Assembly: GCA_003864495.1 (NCBI GenBank)
Contig: ML133503.1
Location: forward strand, 1,966,638-2,030,637
Length of the DNA stretch: 64,000 bases
From: Nemopilema nomurai
Lineage: Eukaryota; Cnidaria; Scyphozoa; Rhizostomeae; Rhizostomatidae
Direction: 5' to 3'
In this document: positions 11,345 through 21,879 of the stretch, one piece after another
How positions within the stretch are numbered: position 1 is the stretch's first letter
Layout: the number at the start of each line of letters is the position of its first letter
The notes under the pieces: generated by a model
Database searches by the model: none
What the model saw: only the letters and a program-made list of their open reading frames with translations
Told to the model about the DNA's origin: nothing
Translations under genes and position numbers: made by a program

Positions 11345-11700
11345 TCCACTAGACTCTGATTTAGAAAAGTTTGGGCTTTCTTGAGTGTTTGTTCACAACT
11401 TTGTTGAGAGTAATTAAACTATGAGCTTCGTAGTAGATGTTTGTATCATCAACAGAAAGGGAGGACGAAATCTTGGAAGACGATATGGGAAGATCATTAA
11501 TGAAATTAGAAGCAAATAAGGCCCAAGGACAAACCCTTGGAGAATACCAAAAATAAAACTCAAATGACTAGAATTGAAACCATTTACAGATTTATACTGA
11601 CTTCGGTTAGTAAGATAAGAGCTAAACCACCCAAGAGCTGTCCTTTGCATCATGTTCCAAATTGTCCAAAATATTCTAATGACTAATTCTCTCGAAAGAT
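11345..11700 (-). pseudogene. LINE reverse transcriptase fragment (copy A)
   Basis: The minus strand encodes TALGWFSSYLTNRSQYKSVN followed by GILQGFVLGP, the degenerate form of the VPQGSVLGP block of non-LTR reverse transcriptases. The catalytic-DD region is frameshifted in A and visible as VDDTNIYFE in B. Only RT motif blocks of about 120 codons remain. It is a 5'- and 3'-truncated, dead element. Confidence 0.8.
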
Positions 11701-11885
11701 TCTTAAAAGACTCTTAAAATTGGGTTGAGTTGATAAACATTTGAAGTGGGTTGGTTGGGTCAACTTTTAAAATGGGTTGATTAGATCAACTTTTAAAATG
11801 GATTGGATTGATAAACCTTAAAAGTGGGTTGGATGGATAAACTTACAAAGTGGGTGGATTGATGAATTTTTAGAGTGGGTTGAAA
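11700..11885 (+). repeat. Minisatellite, ~27-30 bp (copy A, shortened)
   Basis: Tandem units of the GGGTTGGATTGATAAACTTT kind immediately beside the LINE fragment. In A the array breaks off at GGGTTGAA|AAGTTTC. In B it continues for several more units to about 39490. Confidence 0.85.
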
Positions 11886-12335
11886 AGTTTCTTCCTGCAA
11901 GGCAACGTCTGAGGCAGTTCTATGCATTTTTAGCTTTTCAATATGCTTTTTGTCCCTGAGCAAACGATGTTCTTTGATAGAATTCCCTTTATGCATAAAA
12001 TCATTTGAAAATATTATTCGTGATCAAATAATTGAGGGGCATCATTATCCATGTAGATTTTGCAGACTTGATGATGATTCCGTGACACCGCACGAGCACT
12101 GTAACGCATCTTGTTCATGTTATGTGTACTTATTCCTGTAGCAACAGCAACTTTACAAATTTTGTTGTGGGAATCCCGTTTATATTCCCTACCGTATTAT
12201 CTTCTTCAGAATTGTGGCATTGATGATATCTTTACAACGTACAGCAGCATGACAATCCGTTCCGACTGTCTTGTTTCTTTCACCGAAGATGGTCCTAAGA
12301 AAATGCTCTTGATTTTATTAATAATAGCCCCATAA
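11886..12335. other. Spacer, possible minus-strand exon remnants
   Basis: The minus strand is open in places (for example FMHKGNSIKEHRLLRDKKHI around 11900-12000), and the plus strand has a 63-codon Cys/His-rich frame (11950-12141) identical in B. Neither is recognised. Confidence 0.25.
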
Positions 12336-12930
12336 CTAGTTATGAATGATATGCGCATTTGCAAACGTGTCCAACGTGAACGATCGGAGTATTTTCTCGA
12401 TTCCTCTCATCCATCCGGAGTTCCCTTTTTGGCCGTTGTCCGTTGACTGCTTACTCAAATCACATCGATCATCCTCAATTTGGGTTTTCAAGGTTTGGTT
12501 CACTTGTTTGCAAGTAAAGTCAATTTGATGAACGTTGACCAGAAGTTGCTCTTTACTTTTTAATTGCATTATGAGCAAGTGTACAATTACTTTTTATTGC
12601 TTTTTTACTGACTGTGTAATGTATCTTTTACACCATTTCTGGGAGATACAGCTTCAACACTTCTACACTTACTGCAGTCATTCTTTTTACAAAAGTTTCT
12701 GCTCGCGAAAGTGGAGTTCTTGAATTATCCTTTTTGCTTTTAATCTAAGCAACAGAGATTCGTTTTCTGCTGCACTCTTCACCAAAACCTCCAACGGCAG
12801 ATGTTACATTTATTGATACCAAGTTAGACACGTTACTCTTATTTGACTCTGAAATACTTTTCACTTCCTCCAAATATTTATTCAGATAAGTTAGGTCAAT
12901 GTTATTCTCAAACAGATTTGTAAAAATGTT
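12336..12930 (-). pseudogene. Minus-strand gene candidate, frameshifted copy (A)
   Basis: This is the counterpart of the intact 139-codon ORF at 41294-41713. Small indels near 12600-12800 break the frame. The 80-codon part at 12336-12578 (NVHQIDFTCK ... GWMRGIEKILRSFTLDTFAN) remains open. No domain is recognised. Confidence 0.35.
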
Positions 12931-13168
12931 CCATGATTTCGCATTTTTTTACCGTTTTCTAATGAATGGAGAACAAAATGTTCATTCCATTCTGCTTGAC
13001 TATATTACATCTATTTCCTAACTTATTGAGTTAGATTTCTATTGTTTGTCTTTTTTTGCATCAATTCAGTAGATAACTCCCATTGAAATGTAAATTTGAT
13101 GTCTAATCATCAGGCATGGCCTCTTGAAAAATATCAAGATAAAAAATATGCACATTTCAGGGGCGCAA

Positions 13169-13646
13169 CTAGGATATTTTCAGGGTTTCGTGGTAGAAAT
13201 GGGGCATAAAGACAATGGATTTCCATGGGAATAGGGCAAAATTCACGCCCCTGCATTTATGTTCAGGGAATAAAATTCTCACAGTCAATTCACCATGATT
13301 GAGATGATTAATTTGAGCCAACGGGCAACTTTTTTCCTTTTCCCAATGTCCATCACCAAAAGTTAGCTTGACTCCCCCTCTCCGAATTTCTTTCTTCAAA
13401 TTGATAGTCAACGATAATCGACGAACTGTAAGTTTTAGTTCTGGAGATGCATCTTTAGCCACTCTAGAAGGCTATATCAGAAAGATAATTTTGGCGTTGG
13501 ACCCAACAATGGTGGATCCTCTGATGTCATTAAACTTGAATCTTAGCCCTCCCATGTTCAACCTCGTAGCTCCGTCTCCAAAACTTGATACCTCAAGTTA
13601 TATAAAGTACTGCTTTTATGCCATTGATTTGACACAATGTTCGTAG
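13169..13646 (-). CDS. Overlapping antisense ORFs, coding strand unclear (copy A)
   Basis: Minus frame 13169-13462 (KDASPELKLTVRRLSLTINL...) and plus frame 13368-13646 (92 codons, ASLATLEGYIRKIILALDPT...) overlap by about 95 bp and are both uninterrupted in B (41955-42248, 42154-42432). The minus frame extends upstream through one TAG that sits after an acceptor-like tract (TTATCTTTCTGATATAG). I cannot decide which strand, if any, is translated. Confidence 0.25.
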
Positions 13647-13947
13647 AACGTGAATACAGGACCTGTTTATGTGGAGTTAAAGTCAGAATTTATTATTCTA
13701 ACCGTACACTAATAATAAATTTTGAAAAACATTTTGGCACCCGCCTTAAAGTAAGGCGTTATTTAATAAATATATTGTGTCCGTAAAATACTATTCAAGG
13801 GATTTCAGTTATCGACCCCCTTCCCCTGCAGTTGTGACAGGCTCACTCTCCTGTCACATGTCACGTGTGCGTTGTTGATGAATAGTCACATGACATTTAG
13901 CTATAAATATTGTAAGTAGAGATTTAATCGGGAGTTTTTAGTTGATT

Positions 13948-14100
13948 AATTCCTACGCGGGGCCCCTAAAAATTAAGTCCCTATCTCAGGAAAAACATTT
14001 TGGCTTTCGCGGCATCAGCCCTTGAATTGCCTGAGCAATGACAACTTTATGGTCGGTGTTTGATCGAGGGAAAAAACTATCTCAGTTTTTTAACCCGCCA
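13948..14100 (-). repeat. Terminal split direct repeat Y (B2)
   Basis: 153 bp starting AATTCCTACGCGGGGCCCC. It matches 14454-14609 with a few small indels. Confidence 0.9.
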
Positions 14101-14224
14101 ATCATGCTGATACACCTGTCACGCAGTGAATACTGTGTGAAACTTAGCTGGAAGAGAGGGAGAAGGAGGTGTAGTAGGGGCAGGTAGGGAAAAACAAAGT
14201 AACAGAGGGGTGGGACTGGGTGGG

Positions 14225-14453
14225 GAAGAACGCATATACGTGGTGTGATCCACGTGCTGTGTAGCGGTCACTAACCAGATATGCTAAGGCACTGCCTTGT
14301 ACGATACCACGAGGTAATTAGTACAACAATAGTCAGGAAATTATGATTGACAGTCTTGTGGAGATGGACGTGCAGCACGACACGAACCTCCAAATAGTTG
14401 TGAGCGCCTTCCCCGCGGGTATTAACTCGAATTAAAGATATTAATTCCCATTT
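14225..14453 (-). repeat. Internal split direct repeat X (A2)
   Basis: 229 bp from GAAGAACGCATATACGTGG to TTCCCATTT, nearly identical to 19630-19857. It abuts repeat Y with no gap. The junction CCCATTT/AATTCCT equals what joining the two element ends in a circle would give. Confidence 0.9.
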
Positions 14454-14609
14454 AATTCCTACGCGGGGCCCCTAAAAATTAAGTCCCTATCTCAGGAAAA
14501 ACATTTTGGGCTTTCGGTGCATCAGCCCTTGAATTGCCTGAGCAATGACATACTTTATGGTCGGTGTTTGATTCGAGGGAAAAAACTATCTCAGTTTTTT
14601 AACCCGCCA
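14454..14609 (-). repeat. Internal split direct repeat Y (B1)
   Basis: 156-bp near-copy of the terminal repeat at 13948-14100. The next 135 bp (14610-14744) are unique and contain no ORF. Confidence 0.9.
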
Positions 14610-14744
14610 CAGAAACATGATAATGTTGACACCCACAAACACAGACCTGAGGACCCCTACTGCGATTAAAAAACTAAACTCTACCCTAGAAGAGAAAGGG
14701 GGGGAAAGCAAAGAATGAGTCAAAAGAGAAGGTTAGGTGAGGTT

Positions 14745-15185
14745 CTGAGCGAGTTTGCATAACCACAGCAAACTACTCTGCATATACCATGTGAACTCGC
14801 ATAACCACAGCAAGTCACTGCATTAAAGGAGTAAGTTTGCGTAACCACAGCAAACTACTCTGCATATACCATGTGAACTCGCATAACCACAGCAAGTCAC
14901 TGCATTAAATGAGTAAGTTTGCATAACCACAGCAAACTACTCTGCATATACCATGTGAACTCGCATAACCACAGCAAGTCACTGCATTAAATGAGTAAGT
15001 TTGCATAACCACAGCAAACTACTCTGCATATACCATGTGAACTCGCATAACCACAGCAAGTCACTGCATTAAAGGAGTAAGTTTGCATAACCACAGCAAA
15101 CTACTCTGCATATACCATGTGAACTCGCATAACCACAGCAAGTCACTGCATTAAAGGAGTAAGTTTGCATAACCACAGCAAACTA
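14745..15185. repeat. 82-bp satellite inside the YR element
   Basis: GTAAGTTTGC recurs at 14831, 14913, 14995, 15077 and 15159, an exact 82-bp period. Units are almost identical, each holding two half-repeats with (C/G)CATAACCACAGCAA. This is the most homogeneous block of the array. Confidence 0.95.
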
Positions 15186-16315
15186 CTCTGCATGTACCAT
15201 GCAATCTTTAAAATTGCTGCATTTAATAAGCTAGTTTGCATAATTAAAGCAAACTATTTGCATATACCCTGTGAATTTGCATGACCACAGCAAATCACTC
15301 TGCATGTACCATGCAATCTTGAAAATTGCTGCATTTAATAAGCTAGTCTGCATAATTAAAGCAAACTATTTGCATAATACCCTGTGAATTTGCATGACCA
15401 CAGCAAATCACTCTGCATGTACTGTGCAATCTTGAAAATTGCTGCATTTAATAAGCTAGTTTGCATAATTAAAGCAAACTATTTGCATATACCCTGTGAA
15501 TTTGCATGACCACAGCAAATCACTCTGCATGTACCATGCAATCTTGAAAATTGCTGCATTTAATAAACTAGTTTGCATAATTAAAAACTATTTGCATATA
15601 CCCTGTGAATTTGCATGACCACAGCAAATCACTCTGCATGTACCGTGCAATCTTGAAAATTGCTGCATTTAATAACTAGTTTGCATAATTAAAGCAAACT
15701 ATTTGCATATACCCTGTGAATTTGCATGACCACAGCAAATCACTCTGCATGTACCGTGCAATCTTGAAAATTGCTGCATTTAATAAGCTAGTTTGCATAA
15801 TTAAAGCAAACTATTTGCATATACCCTGTGAATTTGCATGACCACAGCAAATCACTCTGCATGTACCATGCAATCTTGAAAAATTGCTGCATTTAATAAG
15901 CTAGTCTGCATAATTAAAGCAAACTATTTGCATATACTCTGTGAATTTGCATGACTACAGCAAATCACTCTGTATGTACCATGCGATCTTGAAAATTGCT
16001 GCATTTAATAAGCTAGTCTGCATAATTAAAGCAAACTATTTGCATATACCCTGTGAATTTGCATGACCACAGCAAATCACTCTGCATGTACCATGCGATC
16101 TTGAAAATTGCTGCATTTACTAAGCTAGTTTGCATAATTCAGCAAACTATTTGCATATACCCTATGAATTTGCATGATCACAACAAATCACTCTGTATGT
16201 ACCATGCAATCTTGAAAATTTCTGCATTTAATAAACTAGTCTGCATAATTAAAGCAAACTATTTGCATATACCCTGTGAATTTGCCTGACCACAGCAAAT
16301 CACTGCGTTAAGAAA
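15186..16315. repeat. 112-bp satellite inside the YR element
   Basis: CTCTGCATGTACC recurs at 15186, 15298, 15411 and 15523, a period of 112-113 bp. Each unit carries ATTTGCAT twice, in CTATTTGCATATA and GAATTTGCATGAC. The short ORF at 16053-16289 is a repeat by-product. Confidence 0.95.
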
Positions 16316-17845
16316 TAAGTTTGCAGACCACAGCAAATTACTTTGCATATACCATGAAGCTTTGGATATCACTGCATACACTAGGCTAGTTGCATAATTA
16401 AAGCAAACTATTTGCATATACTCTGCGAATTTGCATGGCTACAGCAAATCCCTCTGCATGTACCATGCGATCTTGAAAATTGCTGCATTTAATATGTTAG
16501 TCTGCATAATTAAAGCAAACTATTTGCATATACCCTGTGAATTTGCATGACCACAGCAAATCACTACATTAAGAAATAAGTTTGCAGACCACATCAAATT
16601 ACTTTGCATATACCATGTGGCTTTGGATATCGCTGCATACACTAGGCTAGTTGCATAATTAAAGCAAGCTATTTGCATATACTCTGTGAATTTGCATGAC
16701 CACAGCAAATCACTGCATTAAGAAATAAGTTTGCAGACCACATCAAATTACTTTGCATATACCATGTGGCTTTGGATATCACTGCATACACTAGGCTAGT
16801 TGCATAATTAAAGCAAACTATTTGCATATACTCTGTGAATTTGCATGACTACAGCAAATCACTCTGCATGTACCATGCGATCTTGAAAATTGCTGCATTT
16901 AATAAGCTAGTCTGCATAATTAAAGCAAACTATTTGCATATACCCTGTGAATTTGCATGACCACAGCAAATCACTGCATTAAGAAATAAGTTTGCAGACC
17001 ACAGCAAATTACTTTGCCTATACCATGTGGCTTTGGATATCACTGCATACACTAGGCTAGTTGCATAATTAAAGCAAGCTATTTGCATATACTCTGTGAA
17101 TTTGCATGACCACAGCAAATCACTGCATTAGAAATAAGTTTGCAGACCACATCAAATTACTTTGCATATACCATGTGGCTTTGGATATCACTGCATACAC
17201 TAGGCTAGTTGCATAATTAAAGCAAGCTATTTGCATATACCCTGTGAATTTTCCTGACCACAGCAAATCACTGCATTAAGAAATAAGTTTGCAGACCACA
17301 TCAAATTACTTTGCCTATACCATGTGGCTTTGGATATCACTGCATACACTAGGCTAGTTGCATAATTAAAGCAAGCTATTTGCATATACTCTGTGAATTT
17401 GCATGGCTACAGCAAATCACTCTGCATGTACCATGTGATCTTGAAAATTGCTGCATTTAATAAGCTAGTCTGCATAATTCAAGCAAACTATTTGCATATA
17501 CCCTGTGAAGTTGCCTGACCACAGCAAATCACTCTGCATGTATCATGCAATCTTGAAAATGGCTGCATTTAATAAGCTAGTTTGCATAATTAAAGCAAAC
17601 TATTTGCATATACCCTGTGAATTTTCCTGACCACAGCAAATCACTGCATTAAGAAATAAGTTTGCAGACCACAGCAAATTACTTTGCATATACCATGTGG
17701 CTTGGATATCACTGCATACACTAGGCTAGTTGCATAATTAAAGCAAACTATTTGCGTATACTCTGTAAATTTGCAGGACCACAGCAAATCACTGCATTAA
17801 GAAATAAGTTTGCATATTCACAGCAACGACTCTGAATATACCATG
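16316..17845. repeat. Mixed higher-order satellite inside the YR element
   Basis: 112-bp-type units alternate with a second type (AAATAAGTTTGCAGACCACA ... GGATATCACTGCATACACTAGG). The result is a longer and less regular higher-order repeat. It runs up to the 3' end of the recombinase sequence. The 62-codon minus-strand ORFs here are by-products of the repeat. Confidence 0.9.
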
Positions 17846-17849
17846 TGAC

Positions 17850-18782
17850 TTTGAAAAGCACTTATAGGCATCACTGGACCATCGTCCTAAAACCTTAACA
17901 AGGTGGTCTGGGAAGCCTAACGAGTCTGCAGTTGTAGCAGCACCAACTCTATAAAGCTGTGCAAGGTATAATTACCCTTCCAGCCAATGGACTGGAGTAA
18001 GGTACGCAGTCTGTTAAATAAACGACTTTTTGTCAATGGTGACGAATCAGCAAAACGAAAAAGGGGGGCCTTGCTCGGAGCCCCTAAAACGTAAATACGA
18101 CATCAACAAGGCAGCCACCGGACATAGGGGGTGAGTCAGATCTTGCCAACACGATGTAGCAGCCTTTCCCACATTGATCAGTTTTGGAGAATTTTAAAAA
18201 ACACAAATACTGTCTTCGGAATAGGGTAACCATCAATTGACACAGCTGACGGCGATAAATGAAGCTTGTCATTTAAACCAGATGGGGGAATAGTAAAGTC
18301 TGCAGCCCTCAGGCAACCAAAAAATGCAGTACAAAAGGCAGCCCATATCATCACATCGTGGTAAACTGACAAACCGACTGAAGTCTCAGGGTATGCAAAA
18401 TGAAAGCTGTGATTGGGAGCTTGGAATGCCGGGTATAAGATGCTTGAGATTGTTTGGAGGCCCCGGACAGCTAATGGGATCCTGGGACAGTTGAGAAAGG
18501 GATCTGGATGGCCCAACATGATATGGAGAGACCGGACCGCAGCCAAATAAACTTTTACTGATGATGCTTGTCGATCTTGCATTTCTCCCAATGAAGCGTA
18601 ATGTTAGTTCGGAAGCTGGGCAAGGCGTACCATTGTTTTGCTAAGCACCCGTTTTTGATGCACAAGCGCAGGAATTGAGACTGTGCGGAGACATAGGTTC
18701 TCCTAGTTAAGGGAGCTAAAGACAGGGTGCACAGGTAAAAGACAATAAGCCCGTGAAATATCAAATTTCGCCAGCAAAGCAC
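17850..18782 (-). pseudogene. Tyrosine recombinase/integrase, frameshifted
   Basis: Reading on the minus strand: an N-terminal core-binding region (APLTRRTYVSAQSQFLRLC, 18782-18555), a 137-codon block (18591-18178: VKVYLAAVRSLHIMLGHPDP ... FCTAFFGCLRAADFTIP), then the catalytic part near 18010-17850 with HSF..., GAATTADSLGFPDHLVKVLG and GRWSSDAY. The HxxR box is disrupted by two extra bases right after HSF, and further frameshifts separate the three blocks. The family strand-exchanges DNA through a tyrosine nucleophile and integrates circular DNA without target duplication. Confidence 0.85.
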
Positions 18783-18797
18783 CCCTACCCACTTAAA

Positions 18798-19412
18798 CTA
18801 TGGCTGCAATGGCTTCTGGGATTCCAGTGTAGGAGACGGCGGCTTCCCTATCTGGGATAAGGTCATTAACACTAGAGCGGGGGGGAAGGACAAAACTGTA
18901 ATCAGACGGAGCTTCCCTGGGGTAGACCTCGGAAGTACCCCAAAGCGATTTAGCTGGAGTCCAGAAATTGGGGGACCTGAAAACAGACCTGCAATGGACT
19001 TAAAACGGAGCTCTTCCAACATGCACTCTGAGACAACAGTTGGTTGTTGAGATGTCGGAACACAATTCCGTGATGCAGATTGTAAGGGACCCTTATTTAT
19101 ACCTAGGGTAAACCCAGCTTCGAGCGTGGCAGGGTGGACACCAGGCCCACCTTCCCCCGAGATCAGAGACATACCTGCTTGAGGGCGGTCAGTTGCTGGA
19201 GCCGGGGCGGCCAAATTTTGCCCGGCCCCCGCATTAGACCGCTCACGAACAAGCCTTACAGTGTCATCGAGTCTTTGAAGACGGTCAGAGAGATCCTGCC
19301 GAGAGGCGTGCTCCGTGTCCACATTACTAGCTGAGGCGGAAGGTGAGTGAGCCATTGCGAAACCAGAGCCACCAGCACCTCGCCAAGCGAATACAAATAA
19401 GTAAAACCGCAA
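18798..19412 (-). pseudogene. Gag-like plus truncated YR-element reverse transcriptase
   Basis: A 204-codon frame. The N-terminal half contains a short heptad-like stretch (QDLSDRLQRLDDTVRLVRER) typical of a gag region. The C-terminal end (LNRFGVLPRSTPGKLRLITV) matches the first RT block of DIRS/PAT-type elements, where GV-PK---GK-RLI-DLS is usual. The reading stops right after it and the recombinase begins only about 15 bp downstream, so palm, catalytic DD and RNase H are deleted. Confidence 0.75.
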
Positions 19413-19629
19413 TTAAAATTGAAGATAAGGATAGATCTCACCCAATCCAAAGTGTTATCCGGTATCGGCGCAGGGTTCTGGATTTAGGTCCGCCTAGGTC
19501 TACGTCGGCCAGAATTGAGAATAATTGCAGTTCAGATAACAGAGCGGCGAGCTTGAAATTCCTCTTAACCAGGAACCAAACAACGAATGAAAGTCCGTTG
19601 ATATCAACCAAAAGTTATTATTCCGAATC

Positions 19630-19857
19630 GAAGAACGCATATACGTGGTGTGATCCACGTGCTGTGTAGCGGTCACTAACCAGATATGCTAAGGCACTGC
19701 CTTGTACGATACCACGAGGTAATTAGTACAACAATAGTCAGGAAATTATGATTGACAGTCTTGTGGAGATGGACGTGCAGCACGACACGAACCTCCAAAT
19801 AGTTGTGAGCGCCTTCCCCGCGGGTATTAACTCGAATTAAAGATTTAATTCCCATTT
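19630..19857 (-). repeat. Terminal split direct repeat X (A1)
   Basis: 228 bp near-identical to 14225-14453, starting at the element end next to TTATACATAGAACG (host flank). The stretch 19413-19629 between it and the gag frame shows no further gene. Confidence 0.9.
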
Positions 19858-20124
19858 TTATACATAGAACGTGATTACGTAAGAGTTCGTTTTATTTGCC
19901 GCTCGCTCTACCTTTCATCGTTGTGAAACGCCTCTTACCCAGTTTCCTAGGCTAGAATCGCCACTGGTTGCTTATTGCATGTTACATCGCGGTCCCTGTT
20001 GTCAAATTGTACTATGGCCGTTAATTCTGTTTCCAGATGATTCTAATGCAATTCTGGTGATTTTGATAAGCAATCCCATGTAATGCAAAAGTAACACGTG
20101 CACTCTTCGGTTCAGTTTCGCGCC

Positions 20125-20176
20125 TTTTTTATACCTCAGATTCAAAGAGAGGCCATTTCAGTGTGTCCGTTGGAGG
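20125..20176 (+). promoter_or_regulatory. TATA-like core promoter (copy A)
   Basis: CGCCTTTTTTATACC lies about 45 bp before the ATG of the first-exon candidate. An E-box-like CACGTG occurs about 30 bp further upstream. It is conserved in B at 43000-43052. This is inference from motifs only. Confidence 0.35.
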
Positions 20177-20270
20177 ATGTCTTCGTCCACGCCTGCATCT
20201 CTGCATCATTTGGATGATAATTCTCTAGGATGCAGAGCATAATGGAATTCGAAGAATAACATGGTTTCGA
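20177..20270 (+). pseudogene. First-exon candidate with nonsense codon (copy A)
   Basis: ATG to donor TTTCGA|GTAAGT, 94 bp, same length as B 43053-43146. Codon 22 is TAA (20240-20242) where B has AAA. The peptide starts MSSSTPASLHHLDDNSLGCR. The protein is not recognised. A minus-strand ORF of 90 codons covers the same bases and is the alternative reading. Confidence 0.35.
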
Positions 20271-20884
20271 GTAAGTGTGTTTGCCACTTTTTACAGTTAA
20301 TTTTGCTCTCAGTACCGTTATTAGCAGTGAAATCAGATTTGAATATAGGGTTAGTACAGCTGTTACGGCGGGAAGCCAACTGTTATGTGGCCTAAAACTC
20401 ACTTCGCTCTGCAAATATTAAAATATTTCAGCAACTGGTTTTAGTAAGTAGCACTTTTGAATATTATTCATTTTACTATTGAATTCTGTATCGAAATATT
20501 TTGAAGGTAAAGGTGAAAAACCTTTCTAGGATTTTTTGGGAATTATTTAGGTAACATTCTTGATTTTTCTAACATTCTGATAGAATTCTAAACTAAAACG
20601 TCCAAATGACGTTGTCTGGGAAAAATTGATATTTTTGCGGCTCATAACACATCACTTTTCTTCATGTGGCTTCACGTTTTCTGTGTGACTTCACTTTTCT
20701 TTTATGAGCTTCTTTCATGAAATTGGCAACTAATTTCCAACTAATATGAGTTGGCATGACGTTTGTAGATGAGTATTTGAACAAATTGCAAATTCAAAAT
20801 ATCTTGATTTGTGATCTAATCTAAGTTTCACATGACTGCCCGCCATTCCTCAAGTACCTTCGTGTTGTGTTCTCCGCTACGAAA
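20271..20884. other. Spacer without supportable genes
   Basis: AT-rich. A shared run of CTTCACTTTTCTT-type repeats lies at 20650-20710. No exon could be linked to the upstream donor. Confidence 0.4.
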
Positions 20885-21015
20885 TGCTTGAATTTTCCCG
20901 CCAAAATACAATAACAAAGTGGTCCCGCCATTTTATTGGCTGGCCGCAGTTTGTCAAAGGCGAGAAAACAATAGGATGCTCGATCCAGTCTTTTTCGAAA
21001 GCTTCCCGCCATTTT
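20885..21015. promoter_or_regulatory. Promoter-like block with E2F and CCAAT motifs (copy A)
   Basis: TTTTCCCGCCAAAAT fits an E2F site. GTGGTCCCGCCATTTTATTGG adds a second CCCGCC and an inverted CCAAT box (ATTGG). A third CCCGCCATTTTG follows near 21005. The block is GC-richer than its surroundings. B (43778-43915) keeps the first two motifs but has CCCTTCATTTTG for the third. The direction of transcription is unknown. Confidence 0.3.
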
Positions 21016-21485
21016 GTTGAGGAAGGGAATGGAGTAGCCTCACCAGTTGCTTATTCGCGAGAAATCACGTTGACCTTGGATATGTTTAGTAATGCTGCCC
21101 GAATGTAAAAAGTGTCAAAAAGATAAATACTTGCATTCAATGCAATTGGACATCTTTGAAAGGAAGGCGTTGGCCTTTGAACAGGTTAAAATCATTCCCT
21201 GTCTATGACAAGTAAATTATAGTTGTTCAGTTAAAAGACATCATGTTTAAATCAAAAACTACTTCCACTGTCCATATTGCCTATATGAAATGTGGTCCAT
21301 GCAAATTTTAAATGAAAGTTATCGGTGTTTGCGTCTTTCTAATTTAGTGGAGATACACTAAGGTTATGGAGGTATAGACAAGTTTGATTTTCAAATACTG
21401 TTATGTTTTTGTACATTTTTTGCGGAGAATACTGATTTTGGAGAAAAGGATCAGGGCAAAGGGTGCTCTCCTTTTTTGAAAGCAA

Positions 21486-21758
21486 CTAATAATTAAAACT
21501 GTGCTCACATCTGCAAAAAATCCCTTGTTGTTTGTTGTTCTCATAGGTTTCTTTGTAGAATTCTTTCTTTACAATGCAGTTATGATAATTCAAACTTTTG
21601 ATGCAAGATGACATAAGATTTCTTTCTTGAGTGAAAAAGCTCTCCTGTAGTTCCTCCTTCAAGAAGTAAACTGTTAGAGGTCTCTTGCATGATTGCTCAT
21701 TGAAGATTAGTGGTCTTTTTCTTCCATTTTGTGGTCTAAACATCAACTCAATGTCCAC
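21486..21758 (-). CDS. Conserved 90-codon minus-strand ORF, unrecognised (copy A)
   Basis: The frame starts MDIELMFRPQNGRKRP and ends YENNKQQGIFCRCEHSFNY. B (44383-44655) has the same length with several substitutions and no indels. Cys, Lys and Glu-rich composition is protein-like, but no domain is recognised. 21109-21485 upstream has no gene. Confidence 0.3.
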   Translation of the reverse strand: MDIELMFRPQNGRKRPLIFNEQSCKRPLTVYFLKEELQESFFTQERNLMSSCIKSLNYHNCIVKKEFYKETYENNKQQGIFCRCEHSFNY

Positions 21759-21879
21759 TGATCTAGATTCAACTGTGAATTTTATTCAGCATACCCTTCT
21801 TTTTTAAGGTGGTGCTAGGTTTCATCTTTCATTTTGGAAACACTAAAAATTGTTTGTCAGTGCTTAATAGACTGTCAAA

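Larger units (their letters stand above)
13948..19857 (-). mobile_element. Tyrosine-recombinase retroelement (PAT/Ngaro-like), internally deleted
   Basis: A 5.91-kb insertion present only in unit A. B has the uninterrupted site GATT|TTAT at 42730-42737. There is no target-site duplication, as expected of tyrosine-recombinase elements. On the minus strand the order is: repeat X (19857-19630), gag/RT fragment, tyrosine recombinase, 3-kb satellite, repeat Y (14609-14454) joined directly to repeat X (14453-14225), 124 bp of unique sequence, repeat Y (14100-13948). That is the A1 / B1-A2 / B2 split direct repeat plan. Most of RT/RNase H is missing and the recombinase is frameshifted, so the element is dead or non-autonomous. 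Confidence 0.85.

Noticed and set aside
14745..17845. Regular direct repeats resembling a CRISPR array
   Set aside because: Whole units repeat with no unique spacers, unit lengths are 82-112 bp, and the setting is a eukaryotic transposon.
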